Below, one piece after another: positions 36,338-45,135 of a stretch of 64,000 nt of DNA. The notes beneath the pieces were generated by a model. That model did no database searches. It saw only the letters and a list, made by a program, of their open reading frames with translations, and had not been told where the DNA came from. The number at the start of each line of letters is the position of its first letter. The first letter of the stretch is position 1. This stretch comes from Sporohalobacter salinus (GTDB lineage: Bacteria; Bacillota; Halanaerobiia; Halobacteroidales; Acetohalobiaceae). A program made the position numbers and the translations under genes. Location of the stretch: NCBI RefSeq assembly GCF_016908635.1, contig NZ_JAFBEG010000001.1, positions 62,001 through 126,000 on the forward strand. Direction: 5' to 3'.

Positions 36338-37503
36338 TGGAAGAGTGGGGTAAAGAGTTAAACCGATTAAAAGAAGCAGGATTATATAGAAAGTTAAGAG
36401 TTTTAGAAGATGCTCAAGCGCCACAAACAATAGTTGATGGTCAAGAAATAATTATGTTAGCTTCAAATAATTATTTAGGGTTATCAATAAATTCCCAAGT
36501 GAAAGATCAAGTTATTGAAATTGTAGAGGACTATGGAACAAGTTCAGGAGGTTCTAGGTTAACGACTGGGAATTATGATTTACACCAAGAGTTAGAAGAG
36601 AAACTAGCTAAATTTAAAAAATATGAAGCAGCTATAGTTTTTAATACAGGTTATATGACTAATTTAGGGGTGTTAACTACAGTGGTTGGTAAGGAAGATT
36701 TAATTATTAGTGATGAGTTAAATCATGCTAGTATTATTGATGCTTGTCGATTAAGTAAAGCTGAAGTAGCCATCTATCAACACACTAATCTAGATGATTT
36801 AAAGGCTAAGTTAGAAGTAGGGCAGAACTATAACCGAAGATTAATTGTGACAGATGGTGTCTTTAGTATGGATGGAGATCTAGCCCCTTTAGCAGCAATT
36901 GTAGAGTTGGCCCGAGAGTATAATGCTTTAGTAATGGTTGATGATGCTCATGGGACTGGTGTGTTAGGTGATAGTGGTGCTGGTAGTAGTCAGCATTTTG
37001 GTTTACAAGATGAAATAGATATTAAAGTAGGTACTTTAAGTAAAGCTTTAGCTGCTGAAGGTGGTTTTGTAGCTGGAAGTCAAGAGTTAGTTGATCTTTT
37101 ACGTAATAAAGCTAGGTCGTTTATTTATTCTACAGCTTTAGCTCCCGGAACAATAGCAGCTAGTTTGGCTTCTTTGCAGTATTTACAAGATAATCCGCAA
37201 ATTTTAACTACATTATGGAGAAATATTAAATTATTAAAGTCTGGATTACAGGACTTAGGATATCAATTATTACCTAGCAATAGTGCAATTATTCCTATTA
37301 TGATTGGTGATGAAGAAGAAACAATGAAGTTGAGTCGTGGTTTGTTAGAAGAAGGAATTTTAGCACCAGGTATTAGACCTCCAACAGTTCCAGAGGGGAC
37401 TAGTAGAATTAGAGTAACAGTAATGGCTAATCATCAAGTTCAGGATTTAGAAAAAGCAGTTAAAGCTTTTTCTAAGGTAGGTAAGGAGTTAGACCTGATT
37501 TAG
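36337..37503 (+). CDS. bioF: 8-amino-7-oxononanoate synthase
   Basis: A 388-residue PLP enzyme condensing pimeloyl-CoA and alanine. Motifs LASNNYLGLS, GTSSGGSRLTTGN, VDDAHGTGVLG and the PLP lysine in KVGTLSKALAAEGGFV are visible. ATG 36337 overlaps the bioW stop (TGATG) after GAGGTGA; an upstream TTG at 36334 is less likely. Confidence 0.95.
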   Translation: MEEWGKELNRLKEAGLYRKLRVLEDAQAPQTIVDGQEIIMLASNNYLGLSINSQVKDQVIEIVEDYGTSSGGSRLTTGNYDLHQELEEKLAKFKKYEAAIVFNTGYMTNLGVLTTVVGKEDLIISDELNHASIIDACRLSKAEVAIYQHTNLDDLKAKLEVGQNYNRRLIVTDGVFSMDGDLAPLAAIVELAREYNALVMVDDAHGTGVLGDSGAGSSQHFGLQDEIDIKVGTLSKALAAEGGFVAGSQELVDLLRNKARSFIYSTALAPGTIAASLASLQYLQDNPQILTTLWRNIKLLKSGLQDLGYQLLPSNSAIIPIMIGDEEETMKLSRGLLEEGILAPGIRPPTVPEGTSRIRVTVMANHQVQDLEKAVKAFSKVGKELDLI

Positions 37504-37541
37504 TTTCAATAAGATAATGAATTTATTCTGGAGGTGTAATA

Positions 37542-38255
37542 ATGGGGCAAGGAATTTTTATTACAGGAACAGATACTGACATAGGTAAAACAGTAGTTAC
37601 TGCTGGTTTGACTGCTGCTTTAAGCCAACAAGGTTATGATTTAGGAGTTATGAAACCTTTTCAAAGTGGAGCTTTTAAAGAAGATGATAGATTGTTAGCT
37701 CCTGATATTGAGTTTATACTACAACATATATCATTAGATGCTGATTATGATTTAATGAATCCAATTCGATTACAACCTCCTTTAGCTCCTAGTGTAGCAG
37801 CTAAAGAAGAAGGGGTAAAGATAGATCTCAATCAAATTATGTCAGCTTATCAGCAATTACAAGAAGAGTACCAAGGATTAGTGGTTGAAGGAGCTGGCGG
37901 ATTAATGGTTCCTTTAGCTGAAGATTTTTTAATTCCGGATTTAGTTATGAGATTAGATTTACCAGTTATTATAGTAGCTAGACCTAATTTAGGTACAATT
38001 AACCATACTGTTTTGACAGTTAAGGCAGCACGACAGTTAGGTTTAGATGTATTAGGAGTAATTATTAATGGTTATCCAAAAGAAGCTGGAGTTGCAGAAG
38101 AAACTAATCCAGATATAATTTCAGATTTAGCAGAAGTTCCTATCTTAGGGATTATGCCTTATATTGAAGAGATGGAACAGGTAGATTTAGGTAAGATAGT
38201 TGCAGATAGTGTGGATTTAGAAATAATAATTGATAGTGTAGAATTAAAATATTAA
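37542..38255 (+). CDS. bioD: Dethiobiotin synthetase
   Basis: A 237-residue P-loop enzyme closing the ureido ring of dethiobiotin using CO2 and ATP. Walker A GTDTDIGKT, MKPFQSG and VEGAGGLMVPL are diagnostic. ATG 37542 follows CTGGAGGTG. Fourth intact gene of the biotin operon. Confidence 0.96.
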   Translation: MGQGIFITGTDTDIGKTVVTAGLTAALSQQGYDLGVMKPFQSGAFKEDDRLLAPDIEFILQHISLDADYDLMNPIRLQPPLAPSVAAKEEGVKIDLNQIMSAYQQLQEEYQGLVVEGAGGLMVPLAEDFLIPDLVMRLDLPVIIVARPNLGTINHTVLTVKAARQLGLDVLGVIINGYPKEAGVAEETNPDIISDLAEVPILGIMPYIEEMEQVDLGKIVADSVDLEIIIDSVELKY

Positions 38256-38279
38256 TTATAAATGAAGAGGTGATTTAAT

Positions 38280-39647
38280 ATGACAGAAGATATGTCATTA
38301 TTAGAAAAAGATAAAGAGTATGTCTGGCATCCTTTTACTCAAATGAAAGAATGGGTTGAAAAAGAAGAACAGTTAATTATTGAACGCGGTGAAGGAATTA
38401 AGTTATATGATACTGAGGGAGATGAGTATTATGATGGTGTTTCTTCTATCTGGCTTAATGTTCATGGCCATCAAAAAGAAGAACTAGATCAGGCAATTAA
38501 AGATCAATTAGATAAAATAGCTCATTCTACAATGTTAGGTCTAGCTAATGAACCAGCTACAAATTTGGCTGAAAAGTTAGTTGAAATTAGCCCTCAAGGA
38601 TTAAATAAAGTCTTTTATTCAGATAGTGGTTCTACAGCGGTAGAGATTGGGCTTAAGATGGCTTTTCAGTACTGGCAACAACTTGATGAGGATGTTGGCC
38701 CGAAGGATAAATTTATTACGTTAACTAATGCCTATCATGGTGATACTATTGGTTCAGTCAGTGTAGGGGGCATTGATTTATTCCATGAAATTTATAAACC
38801 AATGTTATTTAATAGCTTAAAAACTCCTTCTCCTCATTGTTATCGTTGTGCTTTTGATGAAGAAAGAAAAGAATGTGATTTCACCTGTATTAAAGAATTA
38901 GAGAAGATGATCCAAGAATGTCATCAGGAAGTAGCAGCTTTAATTATTGAGCCATTGATGCAAGGTGCTGGAGGGATGATTGCTGCTCCTGAAGGTTATT
39001 TAGCTAAAGTCAGAGAGTTATGTGATAAATATAATATCTTAATGATTGCTGATGAAGTTGCTGTTGGCTTTGGAAGAACGGGAAAGATGTTTGCTTGTGA
39101 ACATGAAGATGTTAGTCCAGATATTATGGCGGTGGCTAAAGGAATTAGTGGTGGTTATTTACCTATCTCAGCTACCTTAACAACAGATGAAATTTATGAT
39201 GCTTTTTATGATGATTATGAGACGCAGAAAACTTTCTTTCACGGTCATTCTTATACTGGAAATCCATTAGCTGCAGCAGTTTCAGTAGCTAATTTAGAAT
39301 TATTTGAAGAAGAAAACATTTTAGAGCGGATGCCATCTAAAATTGAAATGGTAACTGATAAGTTAGAGGAGTTTGAAGGGTTAGAACATGTAGGGGATAT
39401 TCGGCAACAAGGTTTAATGGTTGGGATTGAATTAGTGAAAGATAAAGGAACTAAAGAGCCATATCCTTGGCAAGAAAAAATAGGAGTTCAAGTTTGTATA
39501 GAGGCTAGAGATAAAGGAATGATCCTTCGTCCCTTGGGGAATGTGATAGTCTTTATGCCGCCGCTTTGTAGTACAAAAAGCCAGTTAGAAGATATGATGG
39601 AAATAATTTATAAATCAATTGAGGAAGTTACTAATGATTCAAGCTAA
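38280..39647 (+). CDS. bioA: Adenosylmethionine-8-amino-7-oxononanoate aminotransferase
   Basis: A 455-residue class-III PLP aminotransferase converting KAPA to DAPA. It opens VWHPFTQMKEW, the BioA hallmark, and has YDGVSSIWLNVHGH, NAYHGDTIGS, IADEVAVGFGRTGKMFACE and the PLP lysine in AVAKGISGGYLP. ATG 38280 follows GAGGTG. Last gene of the operon; no clear terminator before the next promoter at 39666. Confidence 0.96.
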   Translation: MTEDMSLLEKDKEYVWHPFTQMKEWVEKEEQLIIERGEGIKLYDTEGDEYYDGVSSIWLNVHGHQKEELDQAIKDQLDKIAHSTMLGLANEPATNLAEKLVEISPQGLNKVFYSDSGSTAVEIGLKMAFQYWQQLDEDVGPKDKFITLTNAYHGDTIGSVSVGGIDLFHEIYKPMLFNSLKTPSPHCYRCAFDEERKECDFTCIKELEKMIQECHQEVAALIIEPLMQGAGGMIAAPEGYLAKVRELCDKYNILMIADEVAVGFGRTGKMFACEHEDVSPDIMAVAKGISGGYLPISATLTTDEIYDAFYDDYETQKTFFHGHSYTGNPLAAAVSVANLELFEEENILERMPSKIEMVTDKLEEFEGLEHVGDIRQQGLMVGIELVKDKGTKEPYPWQEKIGVQVCIEARDKGMILRPLGNVIVFMPPLCSTKSQLEDMMEIIYKSIEEVTNDSS

Positions 39648-39665
39648 TAAAAATCATTTTATTCC

Positions 39666-39694
39666 TTGACAGATTTAAATTTATCTGGTACAAT
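39666..39694 (+). promoter_or_regulatory. Sigma-A promoter of the aroF leader
   Basis: Perfect TTGACA (39666-39671), a 17-bp spacer and TACAAT (39689-39694). The start near 39701 gives a leader of about 630 nt containing two T-boxes. Confidence 0.85.
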
Positions 39695-39724
39695 GTCTAT
39701 CAACATCATAAATATGTTAATGAC

Positions 39725-39998
39725 GTTGAAAGAGGAAAGTAAATCTTAGATAAAATTACAGCGAGCTAAGGATAGTGAGAGCTTAGTTTAAAGTTTAAGG
39801 TTGAAGTTCCCTCTGGAGTTGCTAGTTGAAATAATAAGTAGACTAAGCCGGCATTCCTCCGTTATCTAGGGAAAGGGATATAAGAGTAGATTTACTCCGT
39901 ATCCTATAGAGGGGATTAGCTATAGAAGCTAATCAATCAGAATGGTAACACGAATTCAAACTCTTCGTTTCTGGAATAGAGGCGGAGAGTTTTTTTGA
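39725..39998 (+). promoter_or_regulatory. T-box leader 1, probable Phe specifier
   Basis: The T-box landmarks appear in order: GAAAGAGGAAAGTA near the start, the specifier region GAAGTTCCCTCTGGAG with probable codon TTC (39807-39809), stem II with TTGAAATAATAAGTAG, AGCCGG and CCGTTA, the T-box AATGGTAACACG (39941-39952), and a terminator ACTCTTCG/CGGAGAGT (39960-39990) with seven T. The T-box sequence departs from canonical GGTGGTACCGCG but keeps TGGT for pairing with the tRNA acceptor end. The base after the specifier is C rather than the usual purine. Confidence 0.85.
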
Positions 39999-40020
39999 TT
40001 TTAAAGTTAAATATAATTAA

Positions 40021-40285
40021 AGGCAAAGAAAGAGTTAAGTAGATTAAAGGAAATTTATTGTAGAGAGGAGATGTCATTGGCTGTAAGCATCTTCAAATGA
40101 TCTTTAATTGAAATTTCGCTCTGGAGCTGTATGGCTGAATCTTAGTAAGCTATGCCGGCAAGTTAAGTCGTTAATTAAACTGAGAGGATTATATTACAGG
40201 TTGTAGTATAATCTAATTAGGTGGTACCGCGAAACAAGGCCTATCTTGTTGCGTCCTAACTGGACGACAGGATAGGTCTTTTGTA
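40021..40285 (+). promoter_or_regulatory. T-box leader 2, probable Phe specifier
   Basis: A second, canonical T-box directly after the first: GAAAGAGTTAAGTA, GAGAGGAG, specifier region GAAATTTCGCTCTGGAG with codon TTC (40115-40117) followed by G, CCGG, the T-box AGGTGGTACCGCG (40219-40231) and a long terminator stem (40238-40279) ending GGTCTTTTG. The gene follows about 50 nt later. Confidence 0.92.
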
Positions 40286-40334
40286 GTTGTTGATGGTTGA
40301 CTATATTATTAATTAATAATTAGGGGTGGATAAA

Positions 40335-41153
40335 ATGAAAATGTTAACTGAAATGAAGGTGTCGGATCATAAGAAGATTATTGAGGTAGGAGATGTAAAA
40401 ATTGGCGGTGAAGACTTGGTAATTATGGCTGGGCCATGTGCAGTAGAAAGTAGAGAACAGTTACTTGCAGCAGCAGATCATGTAGCTAAGGAAGGTGGTC
40501 AGATCTTAAGAGGAGGGGCTTTTAAACCGCGAACTTCCCCTTATAGCTTCCAGGGATTAGGAGAAGAAGGTTTAAAGTATTTAGCTGAAGCTAGAGATAG
40601 AACAGGTCTTAAAGTAGTTACAGAGTTGTTGGATTCAGATGACCTTGAGTTAGTTAATTCTTATGCAGATATTTTACAGATCGGTTCCAGAAATATGCAG
40701 AATTATGGTTTACTAAAGAAGTTAGGAAAATTGGATACGCCGGTGATGTTAAAAAGAGGGTATGCAGCTACTATTCGAGAATGGTTAATGGCAGCTGAAT
40801 ATGTCATTTCACATGGTAATGATAATATTATTCTTTGTGAGCGGGGAATTAGGACTTTCGAGACTGCAACTCGGAATACTTTAGATTTAAATGCAATTGC
40901 TTTAATTAAAGATGAATTAAATATACCGGTAATTATAGATCCAAGCCATGGTACTGGACAGAGAAATTTAGTTAGTCCGATGGCTAAAGCTGGAATTAGT
41001 GCTGGAGCTGATGGAGTTATAATAGAAATGCATCCTAATCCCCAAGAGGCTCTCTGTGATGGGCAGCAGTCTTTAACCCCCGATGATTTTTCACAATTAG
41101 TTGTTGATTTAAATAGAGTTGCGCAGGCTGTAGATAAAAGCTTAGCTATTTAA
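40335..41153 (+). CDS. aroF: 3-deoxy-7-phosphoheptulonate (DAHP) synthase
   Basis: A 272-residue type I-beta DAHP synthase, first step of the shikimate pathway. Motifs [39 protein letters not shown] and IDPSHGTG are diagnostic. The N-terminal extension is short (about 25 residues) and no chorismate mutase domain is fused. ATG 40335 is 6 bp after GGGGTGG; the GTG at 40326 overlaps that site. Two T-boxes reading tRNA-Phe charging control it, so phenylalanine shortage should raise synthesis. Confidence 0.95.
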   Translation: MKMLTEMKVSDHKKIIEVGDVKIGGEDLVIMAGPCAVESREQLLAAADHVAKEGGQILRGGAFKPRTSPYSFQGLGEEGLKYLAEARDRTGLKVVTELLDSDDLELVNSYADILQIGSRNMQNYGLLKKLGKLDTPVMLKRGYAATIREWLMAAEYVISHGNDNIILCERGIRTFETATRNTLDLNAIALIKDELNIPVIIDPSHGTGQRNLVSPMAKAGISAGADGVIIEMHPNPQEALCDGQQSLTPDDFSQLVVDLNRVAQAVDKSLAI

Positions 41154-41253
41154 TTGTTTTCTTGAAGGAAGAAAACAGCAGATATAGAAGAATAATAGTG
41201 AAAGATAAGCAGGATAAGTTGAACCTGATATAGAATAGAAGTGACAGATAATA

Positions 41254-41398
41254 ATGAATAATAGGATTATCGAAGCTAATTTTCCTGAAGATTTAGCTGG
41301 ATCTTTTCTATAATGAGGGAGAAGTAATTGAGAATATCTTATTGAATGCTTTACGTAACATAGATACTGACCAAGATTGTAATTATGATAATTCTTGA
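41254..41398 (+). pseudogene. Possible small decayed gene
   Basis: ATG 41254 opens MNNRIIEANFPEDLAGSFL and stops; one frame over the text continues NEGEVIENILLNALRNIDTD to a stop at 41396. The two parts read like one frameshifted small protein. No family is recognised, and chance cannot be excluded. Confidence 0.25.
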
Positions 41399-41411
41399 GA
41401 GGAGAATGGAA

Positions 41412-41867
41412 ATGTTAGCAGTTAGTTCCTGTTTATTAGGGTGTGACTGTAAGTATAATGGCGGTAATAATGAAGATGAGAGGATAATTAAACTCTCAGA
41501 AGTTAAGCCAGTAATTCCTATCTGTCCAGAAAAGCTTGGTCAGTTGCCTATTCCAAGGCCTCCAGCGGAGATTAGGAATGGTGATGGGGCTGATGTTTTA
41601 GATGGTAAAGCACGAGTTGTAAATAAGCAAGGAAAAGATGTAACTAATGAATTCATTGAAGGGGCATATCAAGCTCTACAGCAGATAAGAATGAATGGTA
41701 TTACTACAGCAGTTTTGAAATCGAGAAGTCCTTCCTGCGGGAAGGGAAGAATTTATACTGGAGATTTTAGTGGTGAATTAAAAGATGGCCATGGAGTAAC
41801 TACAGCATTATTTAAGCGGAATGGGATTCAAGTTTATACTGAGGAAGATATAGAAAAATTACTGTGA
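41412..41867 (+). CDS. DUF523 family protein
   Basis: A 151-residue protein opening LAVSSCLLGCDCKYNGG and containing VIPICPEKLGQLPIPRPPAEI and LKSRSPSCGKGRIYTG, all typical of DUF523. The conserved cysteines (SSCLLGC, PICPE, SPSCG) suggest metal or cluster binding. Function is unknown. ATG 41412 lies seven bases after GAGGAG; ATG 41406 is too close to it. Confidence 0.9.
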   Translation: MLAVSSCLLGCDCKYNGGNNEDERIIKLSEVKPVIPICPEKLGQLPIPRPPAEIRNGDGADVLDGKARVVNKQGKDVTNEFIEGAYQALQQIRMNGITTAVLKSRSPSCGKGRIYTGDFSGELKDGHGVTTALFKRNGIQVYTEEDIEKLL

Positions 41868-41896
41868 ATGTTGGTTAACTAAGGGAGGTTGGACTG

Positions 41897-42355
41897 GTGA
41901 ATATAGTACTTTATCAACCTGAGATTCCACCAAATACAGGTAATATAGCTCGTACCTGTGCCTGTACTGATGTTTCACTGCATCTGATTAGACCGCTTGG
42001 ATTTTCTACAGATGAAAAGGCTGTGAGACGAGCAGGATTGGATTATTGGGATAAGGTAGATGTTAATTATTATAATAGTTTTGCAGAATTAGAAGAGAAA
42101 TATAGTGATCATAATTTTTATTTTGCTACTAAGTTTGCAGCTAAATTTTATACAGAAATAGAATATGAACATGATGACTTTTTAGTCTTTGGGCAGGAGA
42201 CAGCGGGACTTCCTGATGAAATTACTGACCGGTATAGTGAAAACTGTATTAGAATTCCGATGCAGAGAGATATTCGTTCACTGAATTTAGCCAATTCAGT
42301 ATCTATTATTCTCTATGAAGCCCTGCGGCAGAATGGATTTTATAATTTGGTTTAA
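41897..42355 (+). CDS. trmL: tRNA (cytidine(34)-2'-O)-methyltransferase TrmL
   Basis: A 152-residue SPOUT methyltransferase that methylates the wobble ribose of certain leucine tRNAs. Start NIVLYQPEIPPNTGNIARTC, middle VFGQETAGLP and C-terminal IPMQRDIRSLNLANSVSIILYEALRQ are the SPOUT motifs 1-3 that form the SAM knot. GTG 41897 follows GGGAGG. Normal length. Confidence 0.95.
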   Translation: MNIVLYQPEIPPNTGNIARTCACTDVSLHLIRPLGFSTDEKAVRRAGLDYWDKVDVNYYNSFAELEEKYSDHNFYFATKFAAKFYTEIEYEHDDFLVFGQETAGLPDEITDRYSENCIRIPMQRDIRSLNLANSVSIILYEALRQNGFYNLV

Positions 42356-42447
42356 TATATTTATCTGGATTTATAATTCTAGTTTTCTAAAATAAAATAT
42401 GTTATTATTTATTCAGAAAGTTTAATAATTACTCTGGGGGGGAGTAG

Positions 42448-42639
42448 ATGCCGATTATTACTTTAGAAGGACCGGAATTGACAAAAGAGCAGAAAAAAGA
42501 GTTAGTTAAATCTTTTACTAAAAGTGCCAGTGGAATCATTGGAATGCCAGAGGAGAAGTTTATAGTTATGTTAAAGGAGACAGAAAGTGAGAATGTAGGT
42601 GTGGGCGGCGAATTATTATCTGAGAAAAAGAAAGGTTAA
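42448..42639 (+). CDS. 4-oxalocrotonate tautomerase family protein
   Basis: A 63-residue tautomerase-fold protein with the catalytic N-terminal proline (MPIITLEG) and the family core LTKEQKKELVKSFTKSASGI. Start ATG 42448 follows GGGGGGGAG. Its physiological substrate is unknown. It ends 13 bp before the flavoprotein gene and probably shares its transcript. Confidence 0.9.
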   Translation: MPIITLEGPELTKEQKKELVKSFTKSASGIIGMPEEKFIVMLKETESENVGVGGELLSEKKKG

Positions 42640-42652
42640 GGAGGCTGTAAGA

Positions 42653-43156
42653 ATGCAGGAAGTTAAGTATAATCAATACTCAACTGAAGCCTTGGAAGCC
42701 ATCTCTAAAGGAGCATTTCTGACTGTTCAGGCCAATGGAGAATTAAATACTATGACTATTGGTTGGGGAAATATAGGTTATATCTGGGGAAAGCCATTCT
42801 TTACAGTTTTAGTAAGACATTCACGTCATACTTTTCAGTTAATAGAAGAAACAGATGAATTTACAGTAAGTATTCCTTTAGATAGCGATATGAGAGAAGA
42901 GTTAAATTTTTGTGGAACTAAGTCTGGTGAAAATTATGATAAATTTACTGAATGTAATTTAACAGTACTTTCTGGTCAGGTAGTTGATACACCTGTTATT
43001 GGCGGTTGTGACCTGCATTATGAATGTAAGATTAAGTTTAAGCAAGTAATGGATAAAGAAAATTTAGATCTTGATTATAAACAAGAGTGGTATCCAACAG
43101 AGGATTACCATACTCTTTACTTTGGAGAGATTGTAAAATCATATTTGACAAAATAA
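42653..43156 (+). CDS. Flavin reductase-like FMN-binding protein
   Basis: A 167-residue flavin-reductase-like split-barrel protein (NTMTIGWGNIGYIWGKPFFTVLVR, HTFQLIEETDEFTVSIP, FCGTKSGENYDKF). Such proteins bind FMN and use NAD(P)H; the substrate is unknown. ATG 42653 follows AAGGAGG; the longer frame back to 42599 overlaps the tautomerase gene and is rejected. A terminator follows. Confidence 0.9.
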   Translation: MQEVKYNQYSTEALEAISKGAFLTVQANGELNTMTIGWGNIGYIWGKPFFTVLVRHSRHTFQLIEETDEFTVSIPLDSDMREELNFCGTKSGENYDKFTECNLTVLSGQVVDTPVIGGCDLHYECKIKFKQVMDKENLDLDYKQEWYPTEDYHTLYFGEIVKSYLTK

Positions 43157-43166
43157 TTAATCTTTT

Positions 43167-43198
43167 CCTGTCTTGAAATTGCTTCAAGGCAGGTTTTT
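43167..43198 (+). terminator. Terminator after the flavin reductase-like gene
   Basis: CCTGTCTTGAA and TTCAAGGCAGG pair over 11 bp (one G-T) around a short loop, then TTTTT. Confidence 0.9.
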
Positions 43199-43281
43199 AA
43201 TTAGGTCTAAATTCAATATATAGTTTTAGTTTAAGTTGAGGTTATAGTAGATGTAGTAAAATTTATTTTTGAGGTGGTATA

Positions 43282-44178
43282 GTGGATATAAAACAGATTA
43301 AAGATAATATATATTATCTTGATAATGCTAGTAATATAGGTATGATTAAAACTGGAAAGGAAGCAATTTTAATCGACAGTGGTCTTGATGATAGTACGGC
43401 TAAAAAAGCATTGAATATTCTTAAACAAGAAGGAATTTCCCCGACGGTTCTAATTAATACTCATGCTCATGCAGATCACTGTGGGGGTAATGCATATTTA
43501 AAGGAAAAATTAGATATAGAAATTTATACTTCTCGTCTAGAGGCAGACTTGATAGAAAAACCATATTTAGAACCATTTTTTTTATTTTCAGGTGCTAGTC
43601 CAATTGAGGATTTGAAGAATAAATTTTTAATGGCTAAGGATTCCCAAGTTGATTATATAATTGATAATGATACGGATCACCTAATAATTAATGGAGTAGA
43701 ATTAGATATTTTTGCTTTACCAGGCCATACAGCAGGGCAGATTGGAATTGGAGCAGCAGGAGTTTTATTTTGTGGTGATGCCATTTTTACTAAAAAAGCT
43801 TTAGAGAAGCATAAGATGCTCTTTCATACTGATATACTTCAGCAAAAAGAGACATTATCTTTGCTTAAAGAAAGCAATTATGATTTCTATCTTCCAACTC
43901 ATGGTGGGGTAGTAGAAGATATTGAATCTTTAATTGAGTTAAATTTAAATTCTATAAAAGAAATTGAAGAATATTTACTAGAATTATTAACAGAACAAAA
44001 ATTGACTACTGAAGAGGTATTAAAAAAATTATGCCAACATTTTGATAATGAATTAACAGAAGTTTCTCAGTATTATTTAACCCAGACTATTGCTAAGGCT
44101 TACCTTAGTTCACTTTATCAGCAGCAGAAAATAGATTTAGTAATAAAGAGTAACTTATTATATTGGTATAAAGATTAA
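43282..44178 (+). CDS. Metallo-beta-lactamase-fold hydrolase
   Basis: A 298-residue MBL-fold protein with the zinc motif THAHADHCGG, further ligands in LPGHTAGQIG and FCGDAIF, and LPTHGG. A C-terminal helical region of about 80 residues (TTEEVLKKLCQHFDNEL) is extra to the core and resembles the winged-helix-like tail of some such hydrolases. Substrate unknown; glyoxalase II-like thioesterase is one option. GTG 43282 follows GAGGTGG. Confidence 0.85.
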   Translation: MDIKQIKDNIYYLDNASNIGMIKTGKEAILIDSGLDDSTAKKALNILKQEGISPTVLINTHAHADHCGGNAYLKEKLDIEIYTSRLEADLIEKPYLEPFFLFSGASPIEDLKNKFLMAKDSQVDYIIDNDTDHLIINGVELDIFALPGHTAGQIGIGAAGVLFCGDAIFTKKALEKHKMLFHTDILQQKETLSLLKESNYDFYLPTHGGVVEDIESLIELNLNSIKEIEEYLLELLTEQKLTTEEVLKKLCQHFDNELTEVSQYYLTQTIAKAYLSSLYQQQKIDLVIKSNLLYWYKD

Positions 44179-44391
44179 TATAATATTTATTTAGGGAAGA
44201 CTTAATAGAGTTAGTGAACATCTTGAAGTTTCATCATCAAATCGAATTGAGTGGTAGGATAAAGACAGTCTAAAATAATAGATATTAATTTAGATGTCTT
44301 TAATGCTGGAAATAAATATTCATTTTTGTTTGTATGATTGTCTATTAAATTAGTTGCTATTAATTAAGTTGGTGCTTTTTTGTAGTAAAAT

Positions 44392-44427
44392 AAAAAAAGG
44401 ACTTCCTTTAAAGGAAGTCCTTTTTAT
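44392..44427 (-). terminator. Terminator of the cold-shock genes
   Basis: AAAAAGGACTTCC and GGAAGTCCTTTTT form a perfect stem around TTTAAA, about 25 bp after the cold-shock stop on the minus strand. Confidence 0.88.
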
Positions 44428-44452
44428 CTATATTAGGCTGATATAGATCTAA

Positions 44453-44653
44453 TTACAGCTTAACTACGTCTTCAGCTTGTAGTCCCTTGTCACCTTCAAC
44501 TATGTTAAATTCCACTTCTACGCCTTCTTCTAAGTCCTTGAAACCTTCTTCCTGAATAGCAGAGAAGTGAACGAATACGTCGTCTTCTTCTGGTCGTTCA
44601 ATAAATCCATAACCTTTGTTAGAATCAAACCATTTTACTGTTCCTGTTTCCAT
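44453..44653 (-). CDS. csp: Cold-shock protein (second copy)
   Basis: A 66-residue cold-shock domain protein with the RNA-binding motifs KGYGFIER and [12 protein letters not shown] 44653 follows AGGAGGAAT. It lies 58 bp downstream of a nearly identical copy (about six differing residues) and before a terminator, so it is probably co-transcribed with it. It acts as an RNA chaperone. Confidence 0.96.
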   Translation of the reverse strand: METGTVKWFDSNKGYGFIERPEEDDVFVHFSAIQEEGFKDLEEGVEVEFNIVEGDKGLQAEDVVKL

Positions 44654-44710
44654 TATAAATTATTCCTCCTATTTTTGTTCATCTATGTAGTATAACATAG
44701 ATTTAGTTAA

Positions 44711-44911
44711 TTATAGCTTGACTACGTTTTCAGCTTGTAGTCCTTTGTCGCCTTCAACTACTTCAAATTCCACTTCTACGCCTTCTTCTAAGTCCTTGAA
44801 ACCTTCTTCTTGAATAGCAGAGAAGTGAACAAATACATCGTCTTCCTCTGGTCGCTCAATAAATCCATAACCCTTTTTAGAATCGAACCATTTTACCTTT
44901 CCTGTTTCCAT
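44711..44911 (-). CDS. csp: Cold-shock protein (first copy)
   Basis: A 66-residue cold-shock domain protein ([26 protein letters not shown]), very acidic like its partner. ATG 44911 follows AGGAGGAATT. A promoter lies 44-72 bp upstream, so the leader is short, without the long 5' region of E. coli cspA. The copy pair arose by tandem duplication. Confidence 0.96.
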   Translation of the reverse strand: METGKVKWFDSKKGYGFIERPEEDDVFVHFSAIQEEGFKDLEEGVEVEFEVVEGDKGLQAENVVKL

Positions 44912-44954
44912 AAAGCTAATTCCTCCTATTTCTCTTAAGTTTAGTACAAATATA

Positions 44955-44983
44955 ACTTTAACATATTATGATTGGTTTGTCAA
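44955..44983 (-). promoter_or_regulatory. Promoter of the cold-shock genes
   Basis: On the minus strand TTGACA (44983-44978), 17 bp, then TAAAGT (44960-44955). The -35 is perfect, the -10 four of six. Confidence 0.65.
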
Positions 44984-45135
44984 AAATATATTTTATTTGT
45001 GTTGATTTGAGAATTGCAAATTAAAATGTACTTTTTTTATTTGATGGGAAATGGTAGTAATTACTATATATAATATCTATTCTTAATAAATTATGATATA
45101 CTAAAATCAAAGTTTTATACATGGGAGGGTAGAAA

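Noticed and set aside
44392-44911. Mobile repeat around the two cold-shock genes
   Set aside because: Only the coding regions and ribosome sites are duplicated; there are no terminal repeats or transposase, so it is an ordinary tandem duplication.
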